The position numbers and the translations under genes were made by a program. This document shows positions 26,370 to 34,830 of a stretch of DNA of 46,404 bases, in pieces. This stretch comes from Prochlorococcus sp. AG-355-I20 (GTDB lineage Bacteria; Cyanobacteriota; Cyanobacteriia; PCC-6307; Cyanobiaceae), in NCBI GenBank assembly GCA_003280895.1, contig QCDM01000010.1:1-46404 (forward strand), written 5' to 3'. How positions within the stretch are numbered: the first letter of the stretch is position 1; the number at the start of each line of letters is the position of its first letter. The notes beneath the pieces are model-generated. The model was not told the DNA's origin. It worked only from the letters and a program-made list of their open reading frames with translations, and did no database searches.

Positions 26370-27323
26370 ATGAAAGGTCTTAAAAATCAAATCATGAAAA
26401 AAACAAGTTTATTTATCTGTACTCTGCTTTTCATTTCAAGCATTGTATTTTATCCAGAGATCAGTTTTGCTTATCCATTTTGGGCTCAGCAAAACTACGA
26501 ATCCCCAAGAGAAGCCACTGGTAAGATAGTCTGTGCAAATTGTCATTTAGCTCAGATGCCTACAATTGCAGAGGTTCCACAATCTGTTGGAGCAGACAGT
26601 GTTTTCAAAGCTGTAGTCAAAATACCCTACAAAAATGATTTAAAAGAGATAGGTGCTGATGGTTCTGAAGTCCCATTACAAGTTGGTGCTGTTGTAATGC
26701 TGCCTGATGGCTTTAAACTTGCTCCACAAGAAAGATGGACTGAAGAAATCAAAGAGGAGACAGAAGGAGTGTATTTTACTAACTATAGTGAAGAGAAAGA
26801 TAATATCATCATTGTAGGACCTTTACCTGGCGACACTAATAAAGAAATTGTTTTTCCTGTACTTTCCCCTGATCCATCCACTAATAAAGAATATCACTAT
26901 GGGAAATACTCGTTACATATTGGAGGCAATAGAGGTAGAGGTCAGGTATACCCAACTGGAGACAAAAGCAATAATGTAGTTTTCACTTCTTCCACCTCAG
27001 GGACTATAAATTCAATAGAAACAATTGAAGATGGTAGCTATAAAATCAATATAGAAAACGATAATGGTGAGATAACTACTGAAGCAGTTCCTGTTGGTCC
27101 TCAACTTATAATAAAAGCACAAGACAAAATTAATGCAGGTGACCCTCTTACTAATGATCCCAACGTTGGCGGCTTTGGTCAATTAGATGCTGAGGTTGTA
27201 CTTCAAAGCCCTTATAGAGTAATTGGATTGATTGCATTCTTTATTGGTGTAGGCCTAACACAAATACTGTTAGTATTAAAGAAAAAACAAGTAGAAAAAG
27301 TGCAAGCAGCAGAGGGTATCTAA
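26370..27323 (+). CDS. petA: Cytochrome f
   Basis: 317-residue cytochrome b6f subunit that passes electrons to plastocyanin or cytochrome c6. The signal peptide ends at ISFA, leaving the mature N-terminal Tyr35 (YPFWAQ), whose amino group is an axial heme ligand in this family. The c-type heme box is C55-A-N-C58-H59. A C-terminal helix ([20 protein letters not shown]) anchors it. The ATG at 26370 is used: an upstream ATG at 26352 overlaps petC, and a third one at 26394 would also keep the signal peptide. It is co-transcribed with petC by position. Confidence 0.97.
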   Translation: MKGLKNQIMKKTSLFICTLLFISSIVFYPEISFAYPFWAQQNYESPREATGKIVCANCHLAQMPTIAEVPQSVGADSVFKAVVKIPYKNDLKEIGADGSEVPLQVGAVVMLPDGFKLAPQERWTEEIKEETEGVYFTNYSEEKDNIIIVGPLPGDTNKEIVFPVLSPDPSTNKEYHYGKYSLHIGGNRGRGQVYPTGDKSNNVVFTSSTSGTINSIETIEDGSYKINIENDNGEITTEAVPVGPQLIIKAQDKINAGDPLTNDPNVGGFGQLDAEVVLQSPYRVIGLIAFFIGVGLTQILLVLKKKQVEKVQAAEGI

Positions 27324-27333
27324 CTTTCTTTGA

Positions 27334-28227
27334 ATGCTTATATTTCAAGCTTTTTTACAATCTCCAGGAGAAACTTTTTTAAATTTAGGATTTATAACTA
27401 TTAGATGGTACGGACTGCTTATTTCAGTTTCAGTCATAATAGGCCTATTTATCTCTAAAAAACTAGCAAAGGCAAGAAATATTAACCCAGAGTATATTAG
27501 TGAAATACTTCCATCATTAATAATCTCTTCAATTATTGGAGCTAGAGCTTATTATGTGATTTTTGAGTGGAGGCAATATAGCGGAGAGAACTTTTTTACT
27601 TCTTTTGAACTATTCAATAACATCATTCAAATACCTTCTTTTCTTGCAGTTTGGGAAGGAGGCATAGCAATCCATGGCGGTCTAATTGGAGGATTAATAT
27701 CTATTATCTATTTCTGTAAGTCGAAAAAAATTAATCTAAAAACCTTTATAGATATATTAATACCATCGATTATTCTTGGACAATCAATAGGAAGGTGGGG
27801 AAATTTTTTCAATAATGAAGCCTTTGGAGTTCCTACAAATTTGCCTTGGAAATTATTTATACCTATCCAAAATAGGCCTTTAGAATTTATTAATTATGAA
27901 TTTTTTCATCCTACATTTCTCTATGAGTCATCGTGGAATCTTTTGATTTTCATCTTCATTATTATTATCTTTAATAAACAAAATAAAGCAGATTTTTTCA
28001 GGCCTGGCTTTATTAGCTGTCTTTATTTAATAAGTTATAGCTTTGGAAGATTCTGGATTGAAGGTTTAAGAACTGACCCACTATGCATTGGTGGACTTCC
28101 ACCTTTCTGTGATGGCGGTATAAGAATGGCTCAATTTATAAGTATTTTTCTATTTTCTTCTGGATTAATTGGAATATTTTTTTTAAGATTGAGAATATAT
28201 AGTGGGAAAAATAGAAAGAATGTATAA
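27334..28227 (+). CDS. lgt: Prolipoprotein diacylglyceryl transferase
   Basis: 297-residue membrane enzyme that attaches diacylglycerol from phosphatidylglycerol to the lipobox Cys of prelipoproteins. The conserved blocks [16 protein letters not shown] and [17 protein letters not shown] (the Lgt signature) are present, with FLYESSWN and [13 protein letters not shown] further on. Seven or so membrane helices fit. It follows petA by 10 bases and its stop overlaps the start of cobM, so the three genes are probably in one transcript. Confidence 0.96.
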   Translation: MLIFQAFLQSPGETFLNLGFITIRWYGLLISVSVIIGLFISKKLAKARNINPEYISEILPSLIISSIIGARAYYVIFEWRQYSGENFFTSFELFNNIIQIPSFLAVWEGGIAIHGGLIGGLISIIYFCKSKKINLKTFIDILIPSIILGQSIGRWGNFFNNEAFGVPTNLPWKLFIPIQNRPLEFINYEFFHPTFLYESSWNLLIFIFIIIIFNKQNKADFFRPGFISCLYLISYSFGRFWIEGLRTDPLCIGGLPPFCDGGIRMAQFISIFLFSSGLIGIFFLRLRIYSGKNRKNV

Positions 28228-28975
28228 AAAAATATCCTTTATTGGAGTTGGTCCTGGCGATCCAGAATTATTAACTTTAAAAGCATTAAAAAAGATAAAA
28301 ATTGCAGATGTCATTATTTGGACTGATTCTCTAATTCCTGAAAAGATTCTAGATTCTGCTAAAGAAGGTTCTGAAAAAATAAAAACTAGTTCACTTAACT
28401 TAGAGCAAATCACCTCAATTATGATAGAAAAATTTCAGGCAGGGAAAACTGTTATAAGGTTGCATGATGGAGACCCTTGCCTTTTTGGAGCAATTAGAGA
28501 GCAAATCGAAATTTTAAAAAACGAAAAAATTGAAATCGAGGTTGTTCCTGGAGTAAGTGCTTTTCAAGTCGCTGCAGCATATCATGAAGCTGAGTTAACC
28601 ATCCCTGACGTAACGCAAACAATAATTTTAACTAGAGCAGGAGGTCGAACAGGGATGCCCGAAAAAGAATCTCTGAAAGATCTTGCGAAACACAATTCCT
28701 CTATATGTCTATATCTAAGTGCTAGGCATGTGAAAAGGTCTCAAGAAACTTTACTAGAGTTTTACCCTCCAGAGACTAAAGTGATTGTTGGATTTAGAGT
28801 ATCTTGGGATGATGGTTGGACATCATTAATAGAATTAAAAGATATGGAAAAATTTTCTATTGAGAAAAAACTAATTAGAACAACCATTTACATAATTAGC
28901 CCAGCAATTAGTAATTCTCAAAAAAGATCTAATCTTTATAATCCATCTTATAAGCATCTCTTTAGGAATAAATAA
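28220..28975 (+). CDS. cobM: Precorrin-4 C11-methyltransferase
   Basis: 251-residue SAM-dependent methyltransferase of corrin-ring synthesis, acting at C11 in pseudocobalamin/cobalamin formation. The two tetrapyrrole-methylase signatures are present: [16 protein letters not shown] at the N-terminus and [13 protein letters not shown] near residue 80, then [13 protein letters not shown] and [11 protein letters not shown] typical of CobM. The ATG giving [13 protein letters not shown] is chosen; a GTG six codons earlier is possible but gives no better fit. It overlaps the lgt stop. Confidence 0.95.
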   Translation: MYKKISFIGVGPGDPELLTLKALKKIKIADVIIWTDSLIPEKILDSAKEGSEKIKTSSLNLEQITSIMIEKFQAGKTVIRLHDGDPCLFGAIREQIEILKNEKIEIEVVPGVSAFQVAAAYHEAELTIPDVTQTIILTRAGGRTGMPEKESLKDLAKHNSSICLYLSARHVKRSQETLLEFYPPETKVIVGFRVSWDDGWTSLIELKDMEKFSIEKKLIRTTIYIISPAISNSQKRSNLYNPSYKHLFRNK

Positions 28976-29030
28976 TCTTAAAGTTGATAGAAAAATATAA
29001 ATTACTATAATTAGTAAAAATTTATTTGCT

Positions 29031-29525
29031 TTGAAAGAAATAAAATCTGTTTCGGGAATCAACAATAAAAGAGGAGATTCCTCTTTAAAGAGAATCGGAA
29101 ATTTCATTAAAGAGGCTAGGTTAAGTAAAAATCAATCAATTGAAGAATTGGCTTCTGATTTAAAAATTGGAGCTCATCAACTTGAAGCCATAGAGGAAGG
29201 TAATGAAGAAAAACTACCTGAAAAAGTATTTATCAAAGCAATGATTAGAAGGATTTCACAGAAGCTAAAACTTGATACAGAATTTTTAATGAATGAATTC
29301 AAGACAGAGAGGAAAGAAGTGAAAATTGAAGAAATAGTTGAAGAAGTTTCCAAAAAAAACCATAAAACTAGGCAATCTAAGAATTTTAATCCTCTAGGAT
29401 TCCTAATATTTATTTTAATTTCAGGCTTTCTCGGACTAATCGCCTCGTCCTTAATTTTCAATTTATTTTCAGATTTTTCTCAGAATCAAACTCCAAAAGA
29501 AGAACTTATTAAAAAAACTAAATAA
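29031..29525 (+). CDS. RodZ-like helix-turn-helix membrane protein, short form
   Basis: 164-residue protein with an N-terminal HTH_25/RodZ domain (IGNFIKEARLSKNQSIEELASDLKIGAHQLEAIEEGN, about 21-58), a charged linker and one membrane helix (about 122-147). RodZ links MreB to the cell-wall elongation machinery. Here only about 17 residues follow the helix, so the large periplasmic domain of E. coli RodZ is absent. The start is TTG (MKEIKSVSG). The 3' end overlaps the convergent ppx gene by 8 bases. Confidence 0.8.
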   Translation: MKEIKSVSGINNKRGDSSLKRIGNFIKEARLSKNQSIEELASDLKIGAHQLEAIEEGNEEKLPEKVFIKAMIRRISQKLKLDTEFLMNEFKTERKEVKIEEIVEEVSKKNHKTRQSKNFNPLGFLIFILISGFLGLIASSLIFNLFSDFSQNQTPKEELIKKTK

Positions 29526-31113
29526 CTTTTAATTCCAAATTCTTTAGTTCTTTTATTTCATTACGGCATAATCCTAAGTTCCATTTTTCAAGAAGAAGAT
29601 CATGGTTTCTATTAAAAGGTAAAAGTTGAAATATAAGATTATTTTCCTGCAATTTTATTTGAACTGAGGAGATCACCTTGTCAGGTCTTTGATCAAGAGC
29701 TGCTGCTAGTCTCAGGATTAATGACATTTCAAGAACTAATGTTTTATCTTCTTTGGATATTAAATTTTGCCAAGACTCATGTCTTTTCTTGGGTAGAGTC
29801 TTTCTATGGTACCTAGCAATTGAAGCAATAATATTTGTTTCTACTTCAGAATATCCCAACAACTCACAATTTTTTATTAAGTACCAAGAGTGTTTGTGAT
29901 ATGAACCAACATTTACATATTTCCCACAATTATAAAGATTAGAAGCTGCCCAAAGAAGTTCTTTAGCTTTAGGGTCATTATCACTATGAAAGATATTTTT
30001 AGTCTGATCATAGATTTGAAAGGCAATATCAATAACCTTCTCAGCTCTTGTATTATCTACTCCAAACTTTCTGGCCTGATGAACTATAGTTGTTTTTCTA
30101 ATATTGCCTTGAATATTTAACTCATTTTTAATTATCCCTTTACGAAGCATCCAATCTACAACCAAACCCTCTCGAAGCGCCCTCTCACTTATTATTAATT
30201 CATCAAAGTTCATCATCTCCATTGCGGTGTTTAAAATCAATGCTCCTGGAATAATTATTTCTGCTCTTCTCTCACTTAATGAAGGTATTTTCTTGATTTC
30301 CGAAACTGGCAATTTAATAAGTTTTTCCAATACATTTTGTAAATTTTCCCTTTTGAATTTATATCCATGCAACTTTTGTTTAGATTCTCCCAAATCATCT
30401 GAAATCAAATTTCCTAATGATGTTGCAGTGCCACTGGTTGCAATCATAGATAAAGGCTTATCTCCCTTAAATCTACTCTTTATTTTTCGAACAGATGGTT
30501 CTAAAGATCCTTTAATAAAAGTTTTTAAAAAACTCGATCTTTCTGAAGTTATCAACCCTTTATTTAAAAAATCATTTTTAAGTCTTACTGCACCAATTCT
30601 CGAACTGGTAAGAGCTATAGCATCTTTTTTATCTGCAAGTATTAATTCTGTAGATCCTCCTCCAATATCTATGATTACAAAAGACTGATCTTCAAAAGAC
30701 ATACCAGAAAGAACACCAAGGTAAATTAATCTGGCTTCCTCAGAACCACTTATCATTTCTATTTGAATATCAGTTTCATTAAGAACTCTTCTAATAAAAT
30801 CTTGACCGTTTGGAGCTTCCCTAACTGCACTTGTTGCTGCTGTTACGATTTGTTTTACTCCATTACTTTTACAATATTCCTTAAATCGCTTGAGAGTAAC
30901 TAATGCCCTTTGGATTGATTCTTCAGTAAGATTACCCTCCTCATCCCTTTCTCCAAGACGAGTAGTTGATTTATCAGTAAATTTTATTGAAAATGATTTT
31001 AATTCCAAATTAATTTCTGCTACCAATAGATGTGTAGAGTTAGTTCCAATATCTATAGAAGCTACTAAAATTTGCTTTTCTTGAAAATATCTTAAATCTT
31101 CTTTCAGTATCAT
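29518..31113 (-). CDS. ppx: Exopolyphosphatase (Ppx/GppA family)
   Basis: 531-residue ASKHA-fold enzyme that releases phosphate from polyphosphate. Signature blocks: SIDIGTNSTHLLVAEI, AATSAVREAPNGQDF, VIDIGGGSTELIL and ATSGTATSLGN. A helical HD-like C-terminal domain (about 320 onward) follows, as in longer Ppx proteins. The polyphosphate role suits a phosphate-poor marine setting. No polyphosphate kinase or pho gene is adjacent, so the regulation is not visible. GppA activity cannot be excluded from sequence alone. Confidence 0.93.
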   Translation of the reverse strand: MILKEDLRYFQEKQILVASIDIGTNSTHLLVAEINLELKSFSIKFTDKSTTRLGERDEEGNLTEESIQRALVTLKRFKEYCKSNGVKQIVTAATSAVREAPNGQDFIRRVLNETDIQIEMISGSEEARLIYLGVLSGMSFEDQSFVIIDIGGGSTELILADKKDAIALTSSRIGAVRLKNDFLNKGLITSERSSFLKTFIKGSLEPSVRKIKSRFKGDKPLSMIATSGTATSLGNLISDDLGESKQKLHGYKFKRENLQNVLEKLIKLPVSEIKKIPSLSERRAEIIIPGALILNTAMEMMNFDELIISERALREGLVVDWMLRKGIIKNELNIQGNIRKTTIVHQARKFGVDNTRAEKVIDIAFQIYDQTKNIFHSDNDPKAKELLWAASNLYNCGKYVNVGSYHKHSWYLIKNCELLGYSEVETNIIASIARYHRKTLPKKRHESWQNLISKEDKTLVLEMSLILRLAAALDQRPDKVISSVQIKLQENNLIFQLLPFNRNHDLLLEKWNLGLCRNEIKELKNLELKVI

Positions 31114-31217
31114 TTCTTTTTATAAGACGAAGATATCTTTAATCCATTAATAAATATACCCAATATTGATTATTAAATAATAGAAATCATTTAATACTAG
31201 TAAGATTATTTAAAGTT

Positions 31218-32126
31218 ATGAAATATACAATAGGTCATATGCAAAATGAAAATCGACAAATTAAATTAAGTACTTTTTTTGAATTATTAAGGTGGAATAA
31301 GCCGACTGGAAGAATGATCTTACTTATTCCTGCTGGATGGAGTTTATATTTAACCCCAGATGCTAATCCAACATTTTTGATGTTGCTAAGAATAATACTG
31401 GGAGGACTACTAGTAAGTGGATTAGGCTGCGTGGTTAATGATATTTGGGACAAAAAAATTGATCAAAGAGTTGTTAGGACAAAAAACAGACCTCTAGCTG
31501 CAAATAAAATCGGTCTTCAAACAGCTTATTCAATTCTTTTCTTTTTAATTTTATGTAGCTTCTTTCTAACTTTGTCACTACCTCAGCCTGGAAGAATCCT
31601 TTCAATTTCACTTTCATTTTTAGCTTTACCTATCATTTTAATTTATCCTTCTGCTAAAAGATGGTTTAAATATCCTCAATTAATCTTATCCATATGCTGG
31701 GGTTTTGCTGTCTTAATTCCCTGGGCCGCAAATGAAGGCAATTTAAATAGTATTGTTTTACTATTTTGCTGGCTAGCTACCATTTTTTGGACTTTTGGCT
31801 TTGACACGATTTATGCTTTAGCAGATAAAAAATATGATATCAAAATTGGAATTAATAGTTCCGCAGTTAACCTCCAGAACAATACAAGAGTAACCATTCA
31901 AATTTGTTATTTTTTAACTTCTTTTTTTCTCGCAATATGCGGATTTATTAATCAAATGGATTTTATTTTTTGGCCAATTTGGCTTGCAACTTCTATCTTA
32001 ATGCAGAGAGATATACTTAAAGTATTTCCTGAGGAAAAGCAATCAATAAAAAATATTGGCAATCACTTCAAAAATCAATCAATTTATGGAGGAGTCATAT
32101 TATTAGGAATTATTATTGCCTCATAA
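31218..32126 (+). CDS. 4-hydroxybenzoate polyprenyltransferase (UbiA family)
   Basis: 302-residue membrane prenyltransferase that probably attaches solanesyl to 4-hydroxybenzoate, an early step of plastoquinone synthesis. The two Asp-rich motifs are CVVNDIWDKKIDQRV near residue 75 and GFDTIYALADKKYD near residue 195. The RWNKPTGRMILLIPAGWSL opening is typical of UbiA-type enzymes. The first ATG is used, though the eighth codon (MQNENRQIK) is an equally plausible start. It reads into the LD-carboxypeptidase gene 9 bases downstream. Confidence 0.9.
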   Translation: MKYTIGHMQNENRQIKLSTFFELLRWNKPTGRMILLIPAGWSLYLTPDANPTFLMLLRIILGGLLVSGLGCVVNDIWDKKIDQRVVRTKNRPLAANKIGLQTAYSILFFLILCSFFLTLSLPQPGRILSISLSFLALPIILIYPSAKRWFKYPQLILSICWGFAVLIPWAANEGNLNSIVLLFCWLATIFWTFGFDTIYALADKKYDIKIGINSSAVNLQNNTRVTIQICYFLTSFFLAICGFINQMDFIFWPIWLATSILMQRDILKVFPEEKQSIKNIGNHFKNQSIYGGVILLGIIIAS

Positions 32127-32135
32127 ATTCTGAAT

Positions 32136-33005
32136 ATGGTTTTTAGATTAAAAAAAGGGGATTTAATAGATATCTTAGCTCCAGGCTCCTTTATTGATGA
32201 AGACGAAAATTTTCAAAAAGGCATAGAAATCTTAAAAAACTGGGGTTTGGAAATTATTGAAAATAATTCTCTATCAAAAAAATTTGGTTATTTTGCAGGC
32301 GATGATCTAACTAGATTTGAAGAACTTGAAAAAGCACAAAATAGTAAGCTAATAATTTTTGCAAAAGGAGGCTGGGGTTCAGCAAGACTTTTAGAAAAAG
32401 AACCTTCTTGGCAGAATGGTTTAATGCTTGGATTCTCAGATACATGTTCTTTATTACTATCTAAATATTCTCAAGGATTTATAGGTTCTATCCATGGCCC
32501 CATGGTTACTAGTCTTTTCAAAGAACCAGAGTGGAGTCTTGAAAGATTAAGAAATTTACTTTTTGAGGGACATGTTGAGGACATAATAGGAATCCCTTTA
32601 AGAGGTGGGAAAGCGAAAGGAGAAATAATAGTTTCTAACTTAACTATTGCTACTTTTTTAATTGGTACTAATCACTTTCCAGATTGCAAAGGGAAAATAA
32701 TAATTTTTGAAGACATTAATGAAGATATTTATAAAATTGATCGCATGTTAACTTACCTTAGGATGACAAAAACAATTTCTGAAATTGCGGGTATTGGATT
32801 CGGAAGTTTTTCTAATGATTCCTGCGACCTTGAATGGAAAGATTTACTAAAAAACTGTATTATTGAAAGACTTCAAGAGTTCGATTTTCCTATTCTTTTT
32901 GATCTCCCAATAGGCCACATATCAGGGAATGCATGCATCCCGTTAGGGTATGAAGCAACCTTAAATGGTGACAACGGCATTCTTAGTATCGATAAACCTT
33001 TTTAA
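32136..33005 (+). CDS. LD-carboxypeptidase (S66 family)
   Basis: 289-residue serine peptidase of the LdcA family that trims the D-Ala from tetrapeptide stems during cell-wall recycling. Family blocks: DLIDILAPGSFIDED, FAKGGWGSARLL, GFSDTCSLLL (catalytic Ser), FEDINEDIYKIDRML and the C-terminal GHISGNACIPLG carrying the His. Length is normal. It ends directly at the ispD stop (adjacent bases, opposite strands), so the two are convergent. Confidence 0.92.
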   Translation: MVFRLKKGDLIDILAPGSFIDEDENFQKGIEILKNWGLEIIENNSLSKKFGYFAGDDLTRFEELEKAQNSKLIIFAKGGWGSARLLEKEPSWQNGLMLGFSDTCSLLLSKYSQGFIGSIHGPMVTSLFKEPEWSLERLRNLLFEGHVEDIIGIPLRGGKAKGEIIVSNLTIATFLIGTNHFPDCKGKIIIFEDINEDIYKIDRMLTYLRMTKTISEIAGIGFGSFSNDSCDLEWKDLLKNCIIERLQEFDFPILFDLPIGHISGNACIPLGYEATLNGDNGILSIDKPF

Positions 33006-33677
33006 CTAGGAGTTCTTCACAAAAAGTTTTGCTATTTTCAAATCTATAGGGGATGTAATTTTTATATTTGAATAAGTTCCTTCAATAATCTTCACTTTCC
33101 AATTAAGCATTTCGAATAGAGAAGCATCATCTGTGACTTTCCAGTTTTTATCAATTGCCATCTTATGAGCTTTTTTTAATCTATCTACTAAAAAGCCCTG
33201 AGGAGTTTGCGCTGCCCATAAATAATTTCTGTCTGGTGTTTCTTTTATAAAACCTTCATTATCAACAATCTTTATAGTGTCTGTCACCTTAGTAGCTAAA
33301 ATTACAGCTTCATTTTCATCTAATTGCTTGGCACAAAGGTCTATCAATTCAGGATTAATTAGACATCTTGCTCCATCATGTATTAAAACTTTTTCAGCAT
33401 CTTTTGGTAACGCTTTTAAACCATTAAAAACTGACTGTTGTCTGGTGTCACCACCATTTATCCAATGAACTTTATGGGCAAAATCCTTAGCTGAATTTAG
33501 TAATAAGTTTTTATCTTTCGGTTGCCCAATTATTCCAACCCATTTTGTTGAGCTTGCAGAAAATACAGATTTAAGTGTCCAATAAATCAAAGACTCTCCC
33601 TCTAAATCAATAAGTAATTTATTTTTTCCAGCTTTCATTCTGCTACCACTTCCTGCAGCTGGTATTAAAAAGTGCAC
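33006..33677 (-). CDS. ispD: 2-C-methyl-D-erythritol 4-phosphate cytidylyltransferase
   Basis: 223-residue MEP-pathway enzyme that forms CDP-methylerythritol, on the route to carotenoids, phytol and plastoquinone side chains. Motifs: [16 protein letters not shown] (CTP loop), [11 protein letters not shown] and WAAQTPQGF (active-site region), TDDASLFE and [14 protein letters not shown]. Full length. It is divergent from fabG with 92 bases between starts. Confidence 0.96.
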   Translation of the reverse strand: MHFLIPAAGSGSRMKAGKNKLLIDLEGESLIYWTLKSVFSASSTKWVGIIGQPKDKNLLLNSAKDFAHKVHWINGGDTRQQSVFNGLKALPKDAEKVLIHDGARCLINPELIDLCAKQLDENEAVILATKVTDTIKIVDNEGFIKETPDRNYLWAAQTPQGFLVDRLKKAHKMAIDKNWKVTDDASLFEMLNWKVKIIEGTYSNIKITSPIDLKIAKLFVKNS

Positions 33678-33769
33678 AATAGAAAGACTTAATATTTTCT
33701 AGACAATTATAAATAAAAGCAATATCTTTACACAAATAGTACTACGATTGAAAATTATAAAATTTCATA

Positions 33770-34519
33770 ATGTCCAATACAGATTCATTATCAGGCAAAG
33801 TTGCTTTAATCACTGGAGCTAGCAGAGGAATTGGTAAAGAAATTGCTTTAGAACTAAGCCGCTTAGGAGCAGAAGTTTTTATTAATTACTCTTCTTCTGA
33901 TGAAAAAGCTGAAGAAGTTGTAAATTCAATAAAAAATTCGGGAGGTAAAGCTCATAAATTAAAATTTGATGTATCAAGAGAGGATTCTGTCAGTTCAGCT
34001 TTTGAAGAAATCATAAAAATTAATGGTTCCATTGATATTCTTGTTAACAATGCTGGCATTACTAGAGATGGACTATTGATGAGAATGAAATCGGAACAAT
34101 GGGATGATGTATTAAATACAAACTTAAAAGGGGTTTTTCTTTGTACAAAATATGCTTCAAAATTTATGATGAAAAAAAGAAGTGGTAGTATCGTAAATAT
34201 TTCATCTGTTGTTGGAATAATTGGTAATCCGGGTCAAGCAAATTATTCTGCAGCTAAAGCTGGAGTTATTGGATTCACCAAAACTTGTGCTAAAGAATTT
34301 GCTTCAAGAGGTATAAACGTAAATGCAATAGCTCCAGGCTTTATAGAAACAGAAATGACTGAAAAACTTAATACTGAAGAGATACTTAAAGTTATCCCTT
34401 TAGGAAAATTAGGAAGTTGTACTCAAATTGCAAACTTAGTGTCATTCTTAGTTTCAAGTGATGCAGGAAGTTACATTACAGGACAAACAATTAGTATAGA
34501 CGGGGGTATGAGTATTTAG
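33770..34519 (+). CDS. fabG: 3-oxoacyl-ACP reductase
   Basis: 249-residue SDR enzyme that reduces 3-oxoacyl-ACP in fatty-acid elongation. Cofactor loop TGASRGIGKEIA begins at residue 15, NNAGITRDGLLMRM near 93, and the catalytic S146, Y159 and K163 sit in NISSVVGIIGNPGQANYSAAK. The VNAIAPGFIETEMT block is typical of FabG. Length matches E. coli FabG closely. Its stop abuts that of a small membrane-protein gene on the other strand. Confidence 0.97.
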   Translation: MSNTDSLSGKVALITGASRGIGKEIALELSRLGAEVFINYSSSDEKAEEVVNSIKNSGGKAHKLKFDVSREDSVSSAFEEIIKINGSIDILVNNAGITRDGLLMRMKSEQWDDVLNTNLKGVFLCTKYASKFMMKKRSGSIVNISSVVGIIGNPGQANYSAAKAGVIGFTKTCAKEFASRGINVNAIAPGFIETEMTEKLNTEEILKVIPLGKLGSCTQIANLVSFLVSSDAGSYITGQTISIDGGMSI

Positions 34520-34699
34520 TTATGTACTTTCATAAGGCTGGCCTAATTCATCTCTCAACCTTCTAATTTTTTGTAAAAGCTTTAGTCTTCGACTTCTAGC
34601 AGTCAATGTTAAGAAAAATCTTAAAGGAAAGTATATTAGTGTCATAGCAATCGTGAGGATTGCGGTAAGAGTAAAAATAAGATTATTTGTTTCTTCCAT
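34520..34699 (-). CDS. Small single-pass membrane protein, unknown function
   Basis: 59-residue protein (MEETNNLIFTLTAILTIAMT...). One membrane helix spans about residues 7-26, followed by a strongly basic, helical stretch (RSRRLKLLQKIRRLRDEL) and a short GQPYEST tail. The stop is immediately next to the fabG stop on the other strand, and the start faces groEL divergently, so it fills the intergenic space exactly. I do not recognise it. The membrane-plus-basic helix design would suit an RNA- or lipid-interacting membrane protein, but that is a guess. Confidence 0.72.
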   Translation of the reverse strand: MEETNNLIFTLTAILTIAMTLIYFPLRFFLTLTARSRRLKLLQKIRRLRDELGQPYEST

Positions 34700-34830
34700 A
34701 ACTTAAAGATACTCTTATTTGAGTTAATTTGTATGTCCTATTAAAAGAAATTCGGCTTTCCCCACTTAATTAAATACCCCTTAAAAATGATTCTATGGGA
34801 GATTAGAATAAGATAAAAGATCGAGCAAAC

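Noticed and set aside
28202..28219. GTG start for cobM
   Set aside because: The ATG six codons later starts just before the conserved IGVGPGDP block and fits the usual length.
34700..34830. CIRCE heat-shock operator upstream of groEL
   Set aside because: No TTAGCACTC with an inverted copy is present; the partial ACTC/GAGT pairing at 34712-34726 is too short.
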